Shown: piece after piece, positions 23,661-34,619 of the stretch
Position numbering within the stretch: the first letter of the stretch is position 1
How the letters are laid out: each line of letters starts with the position of its first letter
DNA from: Metaphire vulgaris
Taxonomy: Eukaryota > Annelida > Clitellata > Crassiclitellata > Megascolecidae
Length of the DNA stretch: 64,000 nucleotides
Assembly: GCA_018105865.1 (NCBI GenBank)
Contig: CM030859.1
Span: 6,132,443-6,196,442, forward strand
Direction: 5' to 3'
Notes under the pieces: generated by a model
The model's input: only the letters and a program-made list of their open reading frames with translations
What the model was told of the DNA's origin: nothing
Database searches by the model: none
Position numbers and translations under genes: made by a program

Positions 23661-24446
23661 ATGGTCATCACAACGGCACCCCTTTCGTCGTCATCGTCTT
23701 CATCGACTAGACGGGGACCTTTTGGCCGCTCCTACGTAGCGGTGCCTCGTCCGCCGGTCTTCGTTCAGACTACTCGGTTTGAGAAGATCGCCGACCGGTC
23801 TCGCCAGCGCTTGGGCTGGACGCAAAGCCACAGACCATCGAGACAGCAGAACTCTGGTCCGTCGGGCTTCCCAGCAGCGCCTCGGCTAGAGACGGACGCT
23901 CTCGCCGACGAATACAGACAACACTCGGCCGCGAAGCCAGCCTATCGACCGCCAAGGCCACCGACGCCCGGTCCTTCAAGCGCTTCCGCCAAGCTGTGCG
24001 CCAACTGCGGGCGCCGCGGGCATGCTGCCAGAGACGGTGGCTGCCCTGCCAGAGACCAGGCGTGTACCGCCTGTTTCAAGGTCGGCCATTTTGCACTGGT
24101 CTGCCGATCGTCAGCGCTGATTTCCGGTTACGAAGGCCGACGACGTCATCAGCGATCTCAGTACCGTCGCCGACACGACACGCGTTTTGTCGGTATCAAT
24201 TTGTCCGATGACGTCGACAGCATCATCATCGCGTCCGTCTACGACCATGAAGATCTGTCTGCCATCTCCTTCAGCAGTGTAGATTGGTACTGGGCGCCAC
24301 CGGAAGTGGACTCCGACGTCACTTCTGCTGAGCCGGCCCTGTTTTCAGCTGCATCAGCGACACAGTCTTCCTCGATGCCAGCGTCATTAACGTTGACCTC
24401 CGAGCGACCATCCGCCTCGGAATTCGACCTTCGGTCGCGCCAGTAG
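23661..24446 (+). CDS. Gag-like nucleocapsid protein of LTR element C
   Basis: From ATG 23661 the frame runs 262 codons. The N-terminal part is basic and Pro/Ser-rich. At about residues 110-150 are two zinc knuckles: LCANCGRRGHAARDGGCPAR, then ACTACFKVGHFALVCRS (second one canonical C-x2-C-x4-H-x4-C). This is the layout of Mag/Gypsy-type nucleocapsids just before the protease. A capsid-like region is not evident. Downstream (NLSDDVDSIIIASV, then an acidic Ser-rich tail) stops at TAG 24444. It probably binds element RNA; the frame is open but its activity is unknown. Confidence 0.8.
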   Translation: MVITTAPLSSSSSSSTRRGPFGRSYVAVPRPPVFVQTTRFEKIADRSRQRLGWTQSHRPSRQQNSGPSGFPAAPRLETDALADEYRQHSAAKPAYRPPRPPTPGPSSASAKLCANCGRRGHAARDGGCPARDQACTACFKVGHFALVCRSSALISGYEGRRRHQRSQYRRRHDTRFVGINLSDDVDSIIIASVYDHEDLSAISFSSVDWYWAPPEVDSDVTSAEPALFSAASATQSSSMPASLTLTSERPSASEFDLRSRQ

Positions 24447-24539
24447 CCGCGACAGCCGGGCACGCTTCCGCCGCGGCGACTGCCTACTGCCGGCGAAGGG
24501 TTACGTCATCAGCGACGAGCGTTGCGTCAACGTCGTCGG

Positions 24540-25526
24540 CTGAGTCATCGGTGCCGTCCGTTGCCTTAGCGACACCCGATGTGTTTTCAGCGACGCCTGA
24601 GTTGTCCTCAAAGCCGTCCGCTGTGGTTCCTGTGATTCCCGCTGTACCTCAAGCGACGTTCACTACGTTATCCGCTGCGTCGACCGTCACTTCCGGTCCG
24701 CCAGCGCCGACATTCTCCGCCGTGCCTGTGACGAAGATTTCCACCGCGCCGGCCACGATCACTTCCGCAGGGCAAGTGTCGATCGCTTCCATTGCGCCTG
24801 CGACGAGCATCTCCGATGGGTCCGAGTCAGTAGCAGCCACCGCCGGGCGCTCAGCCGCCGCGGAAATCGCCTACTTCCGCCCATGGGAGGCGTCACCGCC
24901 GACGCCAGCCGTGCCATCAGCGCGCCTGATGTGTCATCAACGACGTCCGAGGCCTTATCGTCGACGTCTGCAGCCTCTTCAAAGACGGCTGCTATGTTTC
25001 CTGGGATTTCCGCTGTGGCACCAACCCCAGCGACGTTCACTTCCGCTTCCGCTGTGATACCGATCACAGCGACGTTCACTCCTGTCTCCGCTGTGCCAGC
25101 GTCGACCACGATGTCCTCTGCGCCAGCCGGGATCTCGGATGAACCTCCAGCGACTTCCGTTGCCATACCAACGACTTCCGCTGTGGCTTCCGTATTTTCT
25201 GCTCCGTCATTAGCGACGTCTGATGTATTTGTGCTTCCTGTGACAGCCGTCACAGCGATTGAAAAGTTCTATGGTCACCGTGCCCCAGCTGCCGGTGGAC
25301 TTCCGCTCTGCCCGAGAGCACTTCTGCCTGTCTCGGATGTGGAAGCGTTGCTGCTCGTACCGTCGTCCGCCGACTCGAGACAGCCTTCGCGCTCTTTCCA
25401 GACAGCGCCATATTCTCCGACGCTTTCCAGCCAGTTCGTCGATGGTTCCGAATTGCTGCGCCGGACGTCGAACGAAGACGCCATCTGGCGTTGCTTCAGA
25501 ACTTTCTTCCTGGGAGGAGGGGGAGA
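24540..25526 (+). CDS. Ala/Ser/Thr/Val/Pro-rich low-complexity frame of element C
   Basis: Two overlapping + frames (24551-25057 and from ATG 24883) encode degenerate repeats such as SAVPASTTMSSAP and PITATFTPVSAVP, built on DNA units near tccgctgtg..agcgacgttc. There is no catalytic motif. The last about 80 codons (EKFYGHRAP and on to WRCFRTFFLGGGGDV) are not low complexity and run into the polypurine tract and LTR. Possibly a mucin-like or linker expansion replacing pol; the frame choice is uncertain. Confidence 0.45.
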
Positions 25527-25837
25527 TGTAGTGACTGACTTCAGGAGTCTGCCAGCCGTTAGGGCTGACCAGCGGTCGAGTGGCCGACCGCCACCACTTG
25601 AGGGCGCTACCGCCCGTAGCTGTAGCAGCTGCGTGGGCAAGCAGCTGCAGCCAGCAGCCTTAGCTGACAGAGTAGGCTAGGCAGCCGAATAGTTAAGACA
25701 GTAGTCTGAAGACAGTCAAAGACATGACACTGATTTGCAGTCGTTCGATGCTTGAAATATACCTTGATTAAAGTTACATTAAATTATTAAAATCGATACA
25801 CACTTCGATTATTTGTTACCGCTACTCCAGCGTAACA
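25527..25837 (+). repeat. 3' LTR of element C
   Basis: 311 bp, TGTAGTGACTG to CCAGCGTAACA. It is nearly identical to the split 5' LTR and is preceded by a strong polypurine tract. Confidence 0.92.
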
Positions 25838-27700
25838 AGCAGTAACCAAATCACCAAAGCTCTGTTATATTTCACCTATAATGAAGTCACTTCACTGGCT
25901 GAAAATATCCGAACGCATCCAATACAAGATAATAACTCTTCTTGCCCTATTTGATGTCAGTGCTGCTTTTGACACTGTTGACCATGATATTCTTCTACAG
26001 CGCCTCTCTGTCTCATTTGGTGTCTCTGGTCTTCCTCTGGCCTGGTTAAAACCCTATCTCTCTGAACGCCGCATGATTGCATCACTTGGTTCTTCCTACT
26101 CCCGTGAAGTGCCAGTCACTTGTGGAGTCCCTCAGGGTTCGGTTCTTGGGCCGCTTCTGTATATACTTTATACTGCTGATGTTGCACGCTTGTTTGCACC
26201 ATATAATTTTAAAAAACATATGTACGCTGATGATATTCAGGCCTATTCACATTCCAGCCCCACTAATGCGCTGCAGATCACTCGTGAATTTGTTGAAGCC
26301 TCTGACTTACTTCATTCATGGATGCACTCAAATCGTCTTTTACTTAATCCAGCTAAAACTCAGCTCATCTGGTTTGGTACTCGAGGTCAGCTCTTAAAAA
26401 TTGATCATATGTCTGTGCAGGCTGCCTTCCCGGCCTCTCTTTCTCCTCCTCTGTCCGTGATCTTGGTATAATTCTTGACTCTGAGTTAACCTTTATGGAT
26501 CATATTAACTCACTTTGTCGCAGTTGCTTCTATCATCTCCGCCAGCTTAGAGTGATTCGACGTACACTAGACATGCCATCTGCTTCTACTTTGATTCATG
26601 CATTTATTTGCTCAAGGCTTGACTACTGTGGTTCACTTTTTGCTGGTCTTCCATCGGTGCGACTTGATAAACTCCAGATGGTTCTTCGTTCAGCAGCCAG
26701 GGTGATTGCTGGTGTCACAAGACGTGATCACATTAGTGATTATATGACGTCTATTTTACACTGGCTGCCTTATCCTGCTCGAGTTGAGTTTCGTATGTTG
26801 AGAGTGGTTGCACTCTCTCTTTATGGTGCCACTCCATCTTACCTTTCAGAGCTACTCCATCCCCTTAGCTCTATCACTGGTCGGCCATGTCTTCGGTCCA
26901 CAACCAATGGTCTTCTCAGTGTGCCCCAAGCACGAACTTCCATGTTCCTGAAGCGAGGTTTTGAATCAGTTGGCCCTATCCTTTGGAATGCTCTTGACGC
27001 CAGTATGCGTGGCTTAGCAACTCCTAATTCTATGGCCCTCTTTTTGAAACGACTTAAAACTTATCTCTTTGTTAATATACAGTAATTTGCTGTGGAAGCG
27101 CTTCTGAGTGATCTTTCAGAAGAGGCGCTATACAAATATTTTGTTACATTACATTACATTACAATAACGGTTACTTACAGTTCACTTCATTTATCAAAAC
27201 CGGTTTACCTTCGAAAACTCCTAACGCCTCACTCCTCAGCCTCATTGGAGACCTGGATCTATGCGATCGTCATCTCATCTCACAGTATCACGCCCGTTAA
27301 ATCAGTCATCTCTCAAAATCTGCAACCACGCTTTCGTATAGCCTACGCCTCACCAGAACTTTGGAACTCAAATCCAGCTTCCCTCCGTTGTCTACAACAT
27401 GGTCAAACAACAGGCTCCACATCCTCAGTTCCTTTAATTTCTTCACGATCTCCTCAAGCCTTTAGGACCTAAAGTTTAGACCTAAAGCTTAGGTCTAAAC
27501 TTAAGACCTTCCTATTCCAAAAGTCATTTCCTCCATAGCCTATAACAGCCCGACCCGCCACCTCATGGACACACTGACCTTTGCCCGGCCGACAACTCAC
27601 CTTGCCTATAGCTATTTTAAGAAAGGTTACGCGCATAAGAATAAGCAGCTACTACTGTACTACTTGTTTAAGCGCTATATAATATTGGGAGATTTTACTT
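25838..27700 (+). mobile_element. Older LINE hosting two insertions
   Basis: 25838-25940 encodes MKSLHWLKISERIQYKIIT. After the L2-type insertion, 27166-27480 encodes HLSKPVYLRKLLTPHSS and ASPELWNSNPASLRC. Then comes a 3' UTR with gcgctatataatattgggag near 27675. The LTR element C lies at its 5' side. The pieces are consistent with one C-terminal RT region. Confidence 0.72.
25941..27165 (+). mobile_element. Young L2-type LINE copy A
   Basis: RT motifs: LALFDVSAAFDTVDHDILLQ, CGVPQGSVLGPLLYILYTAD, KHMYADDIQAYSH (catalytic A-D-D), LHSWMHSNRLLLNPAKTQL. After a frameshift near 26440 come FMDHINSLCRSCFYHLRQL, ICSRLDYCGSLFAGLP, TSILHWLPYPARVEFRMLR and GPILWNALDASMRG, ending VNIQ. The tail is ttacattacattacatt. 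It is almost identical to copy B (61399-63746, minus). Confidence 0.92.
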
Positions 27701-27976
27701 ACTTATTTATCTAAAAATAGCACAGGTGTTTCCCTATGTTACTATAATTAGTAGCAGCTGCTGCAGCTGGTAATACTATTGTTACGGACAACTAGGCTAT
27801 AAGGCTATACGCGTGTTTCATATTAAGATGATGAAGCCAAAGCCAAGAATCTGAGTGGCTAACCAGATGTGGAGTCGCGGAATATATATCTCAAGATTGA
27901 GGAATTACATTGAATAATTTTGACATTAGTTTACAGTCTTGAACACAGCAACCATTCATTATTTAGCCGATTAAAG
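27700..27976 (+). promoter_or_regulatory. Putative PLOD promoter and 5' UTR region
   Basis: About 275 bp separate the last LINE debris from the PLOD start codon. The interval holds two CAGCTG E-box-type hexamers (27755 and 27764) and a TATA-like AATATATATC at 27881. No transcription start can be assigned from sequence alone. An upstream non-coding exon is also possible, so this is a positional inference. Confidence 0.35.
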
Positions 27977-28052
27977 ATGTGTCGTTTTGGAGAAAGACTT
28001 CTCTGTTTGGCAACTTTCCTTATGTTTCATTTGGCTATTGATGCTGACGATG
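27977..28052 (+). CDS. PLOD: PLOD exon 1: start codon and signal peptide
   Basis: ATG opens 25 codons with a basic start, a hydrophobic core (LLCLATFLMFHLAI) and an acidic end (DADD), as expected of a secretory signal peptide for an ER enzyme. The donor GTAAGT follows at 28053. One leftover base (g) joins AT of exon 2 to give an aspartate. The assignment rests on the signal peptide, the perfect donor and the phase match, not on sequence conservation, which is weak in this region of the family. Confidence 0.8.
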
Positions 28053-28199
28053 GTAAGTTTATTTAGTATCAGAAGTCTTGCATCTTTTAGAGGTGTCCGA
28101 AAGCAGGGTGATTTGCGCTGTTAGATTTCTCCAAAAAGCCGTGGGCGGCGAAGATTCAAACATCTGGATTTTTCCTAACAGGAGTCCGAAATCGTGATG

Positions 28200-28335
28200 C
28201 GATTAAACCCTCACAATTCCAAAATGGAAGAATTTCGACGAGTAGCATTCGAAGCAATAAATGGATTAAAAAGTTATATGGGGAAACTAGGTTATTAAAT
28301 GTTGAGAGTTATTACATTGGTTTTCACTCAGGGTC
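28200..28335 (+). mobile_element. CR1-type LINE 3' end fragment in intron 1
   Basis: aatggattaaaaagttatat then GKLGY-stop, followed by a UTR resembling the one at 1440-1500. Confidence 0.6.
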
Positions 28336-28985
28336 TTTTTCTTTTTCTTCCATCATCTATGAAGACGATGAGTTTGATACGAGATGACTCCAGGTCTTCC
28401 TGTCTCTTGCCATGTGTGTTGCGTCTTATAAGTTTCCCTCAATATGACAAGTTTCCCTCAACAGTGAAGAGAGAACATGACAGTGCAGAGCTCTCAAAGG
28501 CAGTCTTTCTTCCATTCTTGTCACATGTTCAAACCACTGTAGTCTTCTCCTTTGGATTTTGTCTGTTGTCGTGTCTTTCATATTCGTTCTTTCTCTGATT
28601 TCTTCATTCCTGATCTTACCTCTTCTTGTGATTCCTAACATTCTTCTTAAACATGCCATTTTGAAGGTAAGTTTCTTTCATCTTCTTTCTTCATCTTCCA
28701 GTATTCAGATCCATACATCAAGATCGGCAATATCATTGTCTTGTATACCATAGTTTTTGTGTCTATGGCTAACACTGTTGACGTCCAAATTTTATTTAAT
28801 TTCCCAATTGCCGCTGCTGTTAGTCCAATTCTTTTCTTTATATCTTTCTCGCAATTTTCATCTTCTGTTATTACCACTCCAAGATACGAGAATTCCTTGA
28901 CTTGCTCTAGTCGTTCATTGTTGAATAAGATGTTACATGTTTTCTCTGTTTTTCCTATTGTCATTACCTTAGTTTTTTCTTTATT

Positions 28986-30539
28986 CTCAAAAATCTGAAC
29001 TAAAAAATATATAATATGGTGTGCCCCAGGGCTCAATCCTTGGTCCTCTATTATTCTTAATATTTATCAATGACTTACCCAACATATCATCTTTATTCAA
29101 ATTCTTACTATTTGCTGACGACACTAATTTAATAGCATGTCACAATGACCTGAAGGAACTAACCACTCAAATAAATTTTGAACTAACAAAAGTATCTAAT
29201 TGGTTTAAAATTAATAAATTGGCACTTAATCCAGATAAAACAAATTTCATATACTTTCACATCAGAAGCAAGGCTAATAATCCTCAATTAGATCCCATAA
29301 AAATTAATGATACCACCATAATTAAAAAAACATCTATAAAATTCCTAGGTATTATTGTAGACCAACATTTAAACTGGAAAAAGCACATAGATGAATTATC
29401 AAATAAAATAGCAAAAAATTTAAACATAATTAGACATGTTAAATACTTACTTGACTCCAATGCCCTCCACAAACATTAATTTTTCCCTGATCCACTCCTA
29501 TTTAACTTATTGTACTATGATATGGGGAAATACATACAAGTCAAATATAAACAGAGTTAAAATTTTGCAAAACAAGGCAATAAGACTGATATTTAAAGAT
29601 TTAAATTATACTAGTACTATTAACCTTTATAATGAATTTAATATCTTAAAATTTGAAAATATACATAAACAACAGTCAGCTGTATTTATTTTTAGATATC
29701 GACTCAATTTGTTACCTCCTATTTTCTATGTAACCAAATTTTTTGATATAATAAATAACAGATGTAATCTTAGTCTTAGAAACAAGGAAAATATCTATCT
29801 CTAATATGCTTCAACTAATACTAGATTATTTACTATTAAATTTGCTGGACCTAGAGTCTGGAACAGTCTTCCTTTAGAAATAAAAAATTTGAATCAGTTA
29901 GCTACTTTTAAGAAATATTTTTAAAAACTATCTAATAACACTTCAAACTTAAGTTTTCTCAACATAGAACTTTTAATAAATAAACACTATAGATTCCTAT
30001 TTCCCTCTAAATAAAATTATCTTAATTTTACTAACCTTATTCTATTTTACTAAATAAATAAATAAAAGCATCAAGTCTTCTGCAGTCACTTCATATGTTC
30101 ATTTTTCCATTCATTATTAACTCCTATATTTGTACTACCTTATATCAAATACTTAAATACCTAAGGTTGGCCAGCATATGGGATTTATTCCCTTAGGCCA
30201 ACCCTTTTCTCAATAATATTATTTATGTTCTGTGACAATGATTAATTTGTTATCATCACTCCAAATGCCATCTATCTATATCAATCAAAGTCTCTATCCA
30301 ATAGAGTCTGTTTAGACTTAGTCAATTTACCGGTAGATTAAGTCAATTTGATTGGTTTATAATAATAATAATTTTTTTTTTTTCTTTTATTATTAAATTG
30401 ACATATATATATTGACTCTGATAATATTAATTAATAGTCATTAGTTATTAATTAAGTTAGTATTACCTTTTGATGTCTTTGAATTCATTATGTTCGTATT
30501 ATTATTTTGATGTCATTGAGAAATAAATGATTCTTCTTC
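28986..30539 (+). mobile_element. CR1/Crack-like LINE, RT region
   Basis: VPQGSILGPLLFLIFINDLP, FLLFADDTNLIAC, WFKINKLALNPDKTNFI and SIKFLGIIVDQHLNWKKHI. After a frameshift near 29460 come LIHSYLTYCTMIWGN, LQNKAIRLIFKDL and FAGPRVWNSLPLEIKN. A 9-bp TSD TTCTTTATT lies at 28977-28985 and 30540-30548. Its UTR ends in TTC repeats. Confidence 0.85.
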
Positions 30540-30572
30540 TTCTTTATTGATTTTTAGTCCAAACCTCTTACT

Positions 30573-31598
30573 CAGGGTTGTCCAACTGGTGGCCCGTGGG
30601 CCGGATCCAGCCCGCAGGCCAGTTTCATCCGGCCCGCCACAGAGTTTGAGGAAAATAACCATTTTAGATATAGGACCTATTATTACCATTATTTTATAGG
30701 ACTATGCTAGGATAAGGAGGTTACCAAATTGCTTACTTATCCACACACCACAGGTGACGGCAGTTATTAACCTTACTTATTTTCTATTTATTACTAATTT
30801 ACTTAGGGGTCTATATTTGTCATCTCGCTGCAAGTCTTGTTCTCGCTCAGTTAAAATTTGACGCCGTTTTGAGAAGTTTGCTAATGTCAGAACACTCGTC
30901 TCTTGTATCCGACATGGCACCACAAGCATTGATATTGACATTGCTGGTATTGTTAGAGAAAAACCTTTTCCACAGTGCTCACACTAGTTTAGAAAGTCTT
31001 CATTCAATAGAATAGAATGGATCATTAGATTGAAATTGAACAAAATCAATCGAATGACTCACTAGTCTTACTAAGTCTAACTAACCTAAACAAGTCTAAA
31101 CTAAGTCGGTAGAATACTTACTTACTACTTAATTTTAACTGAAATACTATGTTAAAAGGATAATATGATAGCAATATAGCTGTCTACTGCATAGCAGTTA
31201 CCTCAGAAGTGTTTTTCAAATTTCTTGGTTAACACATAATCTTATACTAAGTGGCGTCGCCAGGAATTTTGGGTTGGGGCATAAGGGGGCTGGCGTGTCA
31301 GATTCCTTGCCCCCCCCCACACTCACTCCACAAAAAAACTTTTTCACCGGATTTGTGCAAATTTGATAGGTGGTCTGGGGTCAGGTTGAGGGCAGTTGCC
31401 GCCATTTGTCCCCCACTTCCCCCGTGGCGACACTAATGCTTATACTAGTCATATATAGTCTTATTTTATAGGAGTTTTATATGGCATACCATACATATAT
31501 AATAATTATGCCATATTAAGTGCTGCAGCTTGCTTGGCCCGCCAAGGGTCTAAACATTTTTGTGTGGCCCGCAATAGCATGAAGGTTGGACAACGCTG
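30573..31598. mobile_element. hAT element, GTTGTCCAAC termini, intact boundaries
   Basis: It begins CAGGGTTGTCCAACTGG and ends (complement) CAGCGTTGTCCAACC. An exact TSD CTCTTACT lies at 30565-30572 and 31599-31606. 1026 bp, no transposase frame. It contains the small nested element at 31250-31438 and is the fuller counterpart of 3507-4651. Confidence 0.92.
31250..31438. mobile_element. Small element nested in the hAT, AGTGGCGTCGCC end
   Basis: The ends agtggcgtcgcc and ggcgacact are inverted. The direct repeat CTTATACTA flanks at 31241-31249 and 31439-31447. Its relic sits at the same place in the hAT copy at 3507-3580, so it was amplified as part of the outer element. Confidence 0.75.
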
Positions 31599-31674
31599 CT
31601 CTTACTGCTGTTGTTTATTTTATCTGTTAGTTCTTGCAGTCCATCTTCTGTCTCTGCCATAAGGTCTATATCAT

Positions 31675-32861
31675 CAGTGATATTTCAGTGAACTGAAACT
31701 GAATAGAAACTGAAATTATTTTAAATCAGTTAACTGAAACTGAAACTGAAACTGAAATTATTTGAACTGAAACTGAATAGAAACTGAAATTGGCAACCCT
31801 AAAACTGAAACTGAATAGAAACTGAAATTATTTCCCGAACTGAAATTGTTAGTAAATACTGAAAATTTACTAAAGGTCTTTTGGATTTAAATACACAACT
31901 TACCTTACCGCTGAGCCTGATTTTGAAAGCGCCAGTCATTAAAAGAAATTTTACTTACCTACTTACTTTATCACAAAACTATGCAATGTCTGAATTACTC
32001 CGACATTCTTCAAACTGACTCACAGCCAATGTCATATATTCTGCCATCACTTCTAAATTTGGAGTGGTTCAAGAAAGCTCATAGGCCTAATGCTCTCTGA
32101 TTTCACAAGCTTTTTCAGTTCTTGATCCCCAGTCATTTCAATTTAATCCTATCCCTGTTGCTGCTTGTCTACTTGACCATATCTGTGGCATCAGTACTAC
32201 TGGCATCTCGTGAAACAGAACAGCTACTGGTGGCAGCAAAATCATACATAATAATAAGTTGATGATAGCATCTGAAACACCTACCGGCATGTCCGCTAAT
32301 ACTACAGTGTCTTCCATTCAAGGCCAGCTGGACAACTACTTGTCAGAACTTCAGCAATACTCTGGAGATGAAGATGCACTGACTTTCCGGAGAAAGCGTC
32401 GTGCATCCTACTCTCAGTTAGCAGATCCGGCTGAAGATTTGATCACTGCGCCTGCCTAACAGGCCTATGTTGAGCGAATCTTCTCACTGTGTGGCTTGTT
32501 AACAGCTGGCCGAAGGAATCGCCTCACCAAAAATTTAGAAATGCGAGTCTTCTTAAAACTAAATGCACATTGGATTTAACTTAGATACTTAACTTACTGT
32601 AGTTACTTAACTGAACAGAACAATTGTTACTTGTCACTTATTGAACGTTGAAAATGATTATCAGCTGTTAACTGAAACTGAAACTGAAATTATTTCCCGA
32701 ACTGAAACTGAATATAAACTGAAATTGGCAACCCTAGAACTGAAACTGAATAGAAACTGAAATTATTTCCCGAACTGAAACTGAATAGAAACTGAAATTG
32801 GCAACCCTAGAACTGAAACTGAATAGAAACTGAAATTATTTCCCGAACTGAAATATCACTG
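31675..32861. mobile_element. hAT element with CTGAAA subterminal arrays
   Basis: The termini CAGTGATATTTCAGT are inverted at both ends. An exact TSD TATATCAT lies at 31667-31674 and 32862-32869. The first about 190 and last about 210 bp are arrays of aactgaaactgaatagaaac units. Near 32450-32575 a frame reads AYVERIFSLCGLLTAGRRNR and VFLKLN, the hAT transposase dimerisation region, with one stop just upstream. Confidence 0.92.
32259..32580 (+). pseudogene. hAT transposase C-terminal remnant
   Basis: An open frame from 32259 to the stop at 32457, then in the same frame QAYVERIFSLCGLL and LTKNLEMRVFLKLNAHWI. This corresponds to PVERVFS...LSD.........FLK of hAT transposases. Confidence 0.78.
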
Positions 32862-33126
32862 TATATCATCAGCAAAACATAGGTTATTTAGCAGTTTTCC
32901 GCTTACCAGTCTCACTCCTGCGTTACTGTCTTTTTGTGCTATTTGTATTATTGGTTCCAGCAGTAATATGAATAGATATGGCGACAAATTGCATCCCTGT
33001 CTGACCCCAACTATAGTATGTTAAGCCACTCCGTCAATTCACCGTCTATCCTCACAGCACTTTCACATTTGTTATATAAGTCTTCCAGCAATTGCACAAG
33101 ATTTCTGGTATTCCATAACTCCTTAA

Positions 33127-34177
33127 CATGTTGCCGGTTAATGCCGTCTATAAACGGCACCCGAAAATCATATCCAAACGGCAAACGCCGTTTATAAACG
33201 GCACGCCACATAAGCATGTGTGTACCCCGGACATTGAAGTTTTAAACCGCCTTAGAGTAACTATTCGATTTAGCTACTATCCATTCGATAGATAGCAGCA
33301 CTTTCTTCGCTGTTGTTGACTATGTAAGCAAGAAAACTTGCCGTTGATCGTCCAAATGCTGGGATTTTGCATTGAAATGCCTCGAAAAAGACTCAAGTCT
33401 GGGGTTTGAAAAATCAAAACTCCGCCAATTTTGGCCCGATCTTCAAAATGTTTGCGCTATTACGTTCCAATTATGCCGCCCTAAAAGTTTCTCGCTCACA
33501 GTTGGGGGGTCAACGCTGAAAAATTTTTTCTATTGCACTTTGAAATTTTTCTTTGGGGGGGGGCTGGATTTTCGGCTGTAGAGTGGACCTACCCCCAAAA
33601 TTTTCTTTTTTGGCATGGATGGTTCGAAAGAGCAATAAAAATGCTAAACAACAGTGCAAACCGCATCTTTTTAGCTTCTATATAGCCTGAAATATACTGA
33701 GTTGTTCGGTTTTTCAGATTGAAAATCTGTTCGCAAAATTGTCATTTCTTCGAGCAATGAGTAGTAGGGTTTGAAAAATCATAACTACCCCAAATTTTGT
33801 CCAATCTTCAAAATTTTTGCATTATTCTGTTCCAATTACACTCCTTTACAACTTTCTGCTCACAGTTTGGGGGTTACCACGGAAACATTTTTGCTATGGG
33901 GCTTTGAACAAAATTTGACCAAAATGTTCGGGAGGGGTCCTATTTTGGGCTGTAGGGTGGACCCTACCTCAAAAGTTTTCTTTTTTGGCATGGATGGTTC
34001 GAAAGAGCAATAAAAATGCTAAACAACGGTGCAAACCGCATCTTTCCAGCTTCTATATAGCCTGAAATATAGTACGTTTAAAACTTGTATGTTCACATTT
34101 TCACATGAACGCCTTTCCCCCAAATTAATTACCCCGATTTGGGACGACTTGAAAAAATTAATTCCCCCTTTTACAGG
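33127..34177. mobile_element. piggyBac-type nonautonomous element with internal duplication
   Basis: TTAA flanks at 33123-33126 and 34178-34181. The left end CATGTTGCCGGTTAATGCCG is a diverged form of the terminus at 35932. Palindrome GCCGTTTATAAACGGC lies near 33186. The central block (about 33404-33700) is duplicated at about 33771-34075. Confidence 0.8.
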
Positions 34178-34509
34178 TTAATATCCTCCACACACACTTT
34201 TGTCACACACTGTCGAAGGCTTGTTTACAATCTATAAAATTGTATATAGTTCTGTTTTTCTCGCAGAATTTCTCCGCTAGTTGTCTCACAACAAACAATT
34301 GGTCTATTGTCCCTCTGTTTGCTCTGAATCCAGCCTCTTCTTCTGCAACAATTTCTTCTACATACTTTTTGAGCCTCTTTTGTATCATTCCTGTGTATAT
34401 CTTCCCCGGTATACTCAGTAGATTAATGGCATGATAGTTGCTTCATTCAGTTTTATCATTTTTCTTGTATACCGGTATTATTATTGCCCTCCCCCATTCT
34501 TCCAGGCGA

Positions 34510-34615
34510 ATTCAGGATATTTCATCTCAGGACGATTCATCATGGACGATTCTTCTCAAGGACTATTCATCTCAGGACGTTTCATCAGGAGGACTATTCA
34601 TCTCAGGACAAACTG
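34510..34615. repeat. Short tandem array, ttcatctcaggacgat-type units
   Basis: Five or six degenerate copies of about 16-24 bp. Confidence 0.7.
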
Positions 34616-34619
34616 ATAC

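Larger units (their letters stand above)
21991..25837 (+). mobile_element. LTR retrotransposon C: gag zinc knuckles but no recognisable pol
   Basis: The 3' LTR is 25527-25837 (311 bp, TGTAGTGACTGACTTCAGG to GCGTAACA). The 5' LTR is 21991-22009 plus 23156-23446 (310 bp without its insertion). A 5-bp TSD AGCAG flanks at 21986-21990 and 25838-25842. A primer-site-like TTGGCGACGAGATTCC follows the 5' LTR, and a polypurine tract (ggaggagggggaga) precedes the 3' LTR. The internal region is only about 2.1 kb, with one gag-like frame and a long Ala/Ser/Thr/Val/Pro-rich stretch. I see no reverse transcriptase, RNaseH or integrase signature, so mobility would depend on a partner. It is inserted in a LINE. 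Confidence 0.9.
28336..34500 (-). mobile_element. RTE-type LINE split by four insertions
   Basis: Minus-strand pieces in order from 5' (high coordinates): 34500-34182 EEAGFRANRGTIDQLFVVRQ and FIDCKQAFDSV; 33122-32862; 31674-31599; 30572-30549; 28985-28336 FSYLGVVITEDENCEKDIKK, MILPILMYGSEYWKMKKEDE, RRLQWFEHVTRMEE. The intervening sequences are a LINE (28986), two hAT elements (30573, 31675) and a piggyBac element (33127), each with its own TSD. Confidence 0.85.

Noticed and set aside
31690..31860. CRISPR-like array or satellite
   Set aside because: The units are directly adjacent degenerate CTGAAA motifs without regular spacers, inside a hAT end, in a eukaryotic genome.
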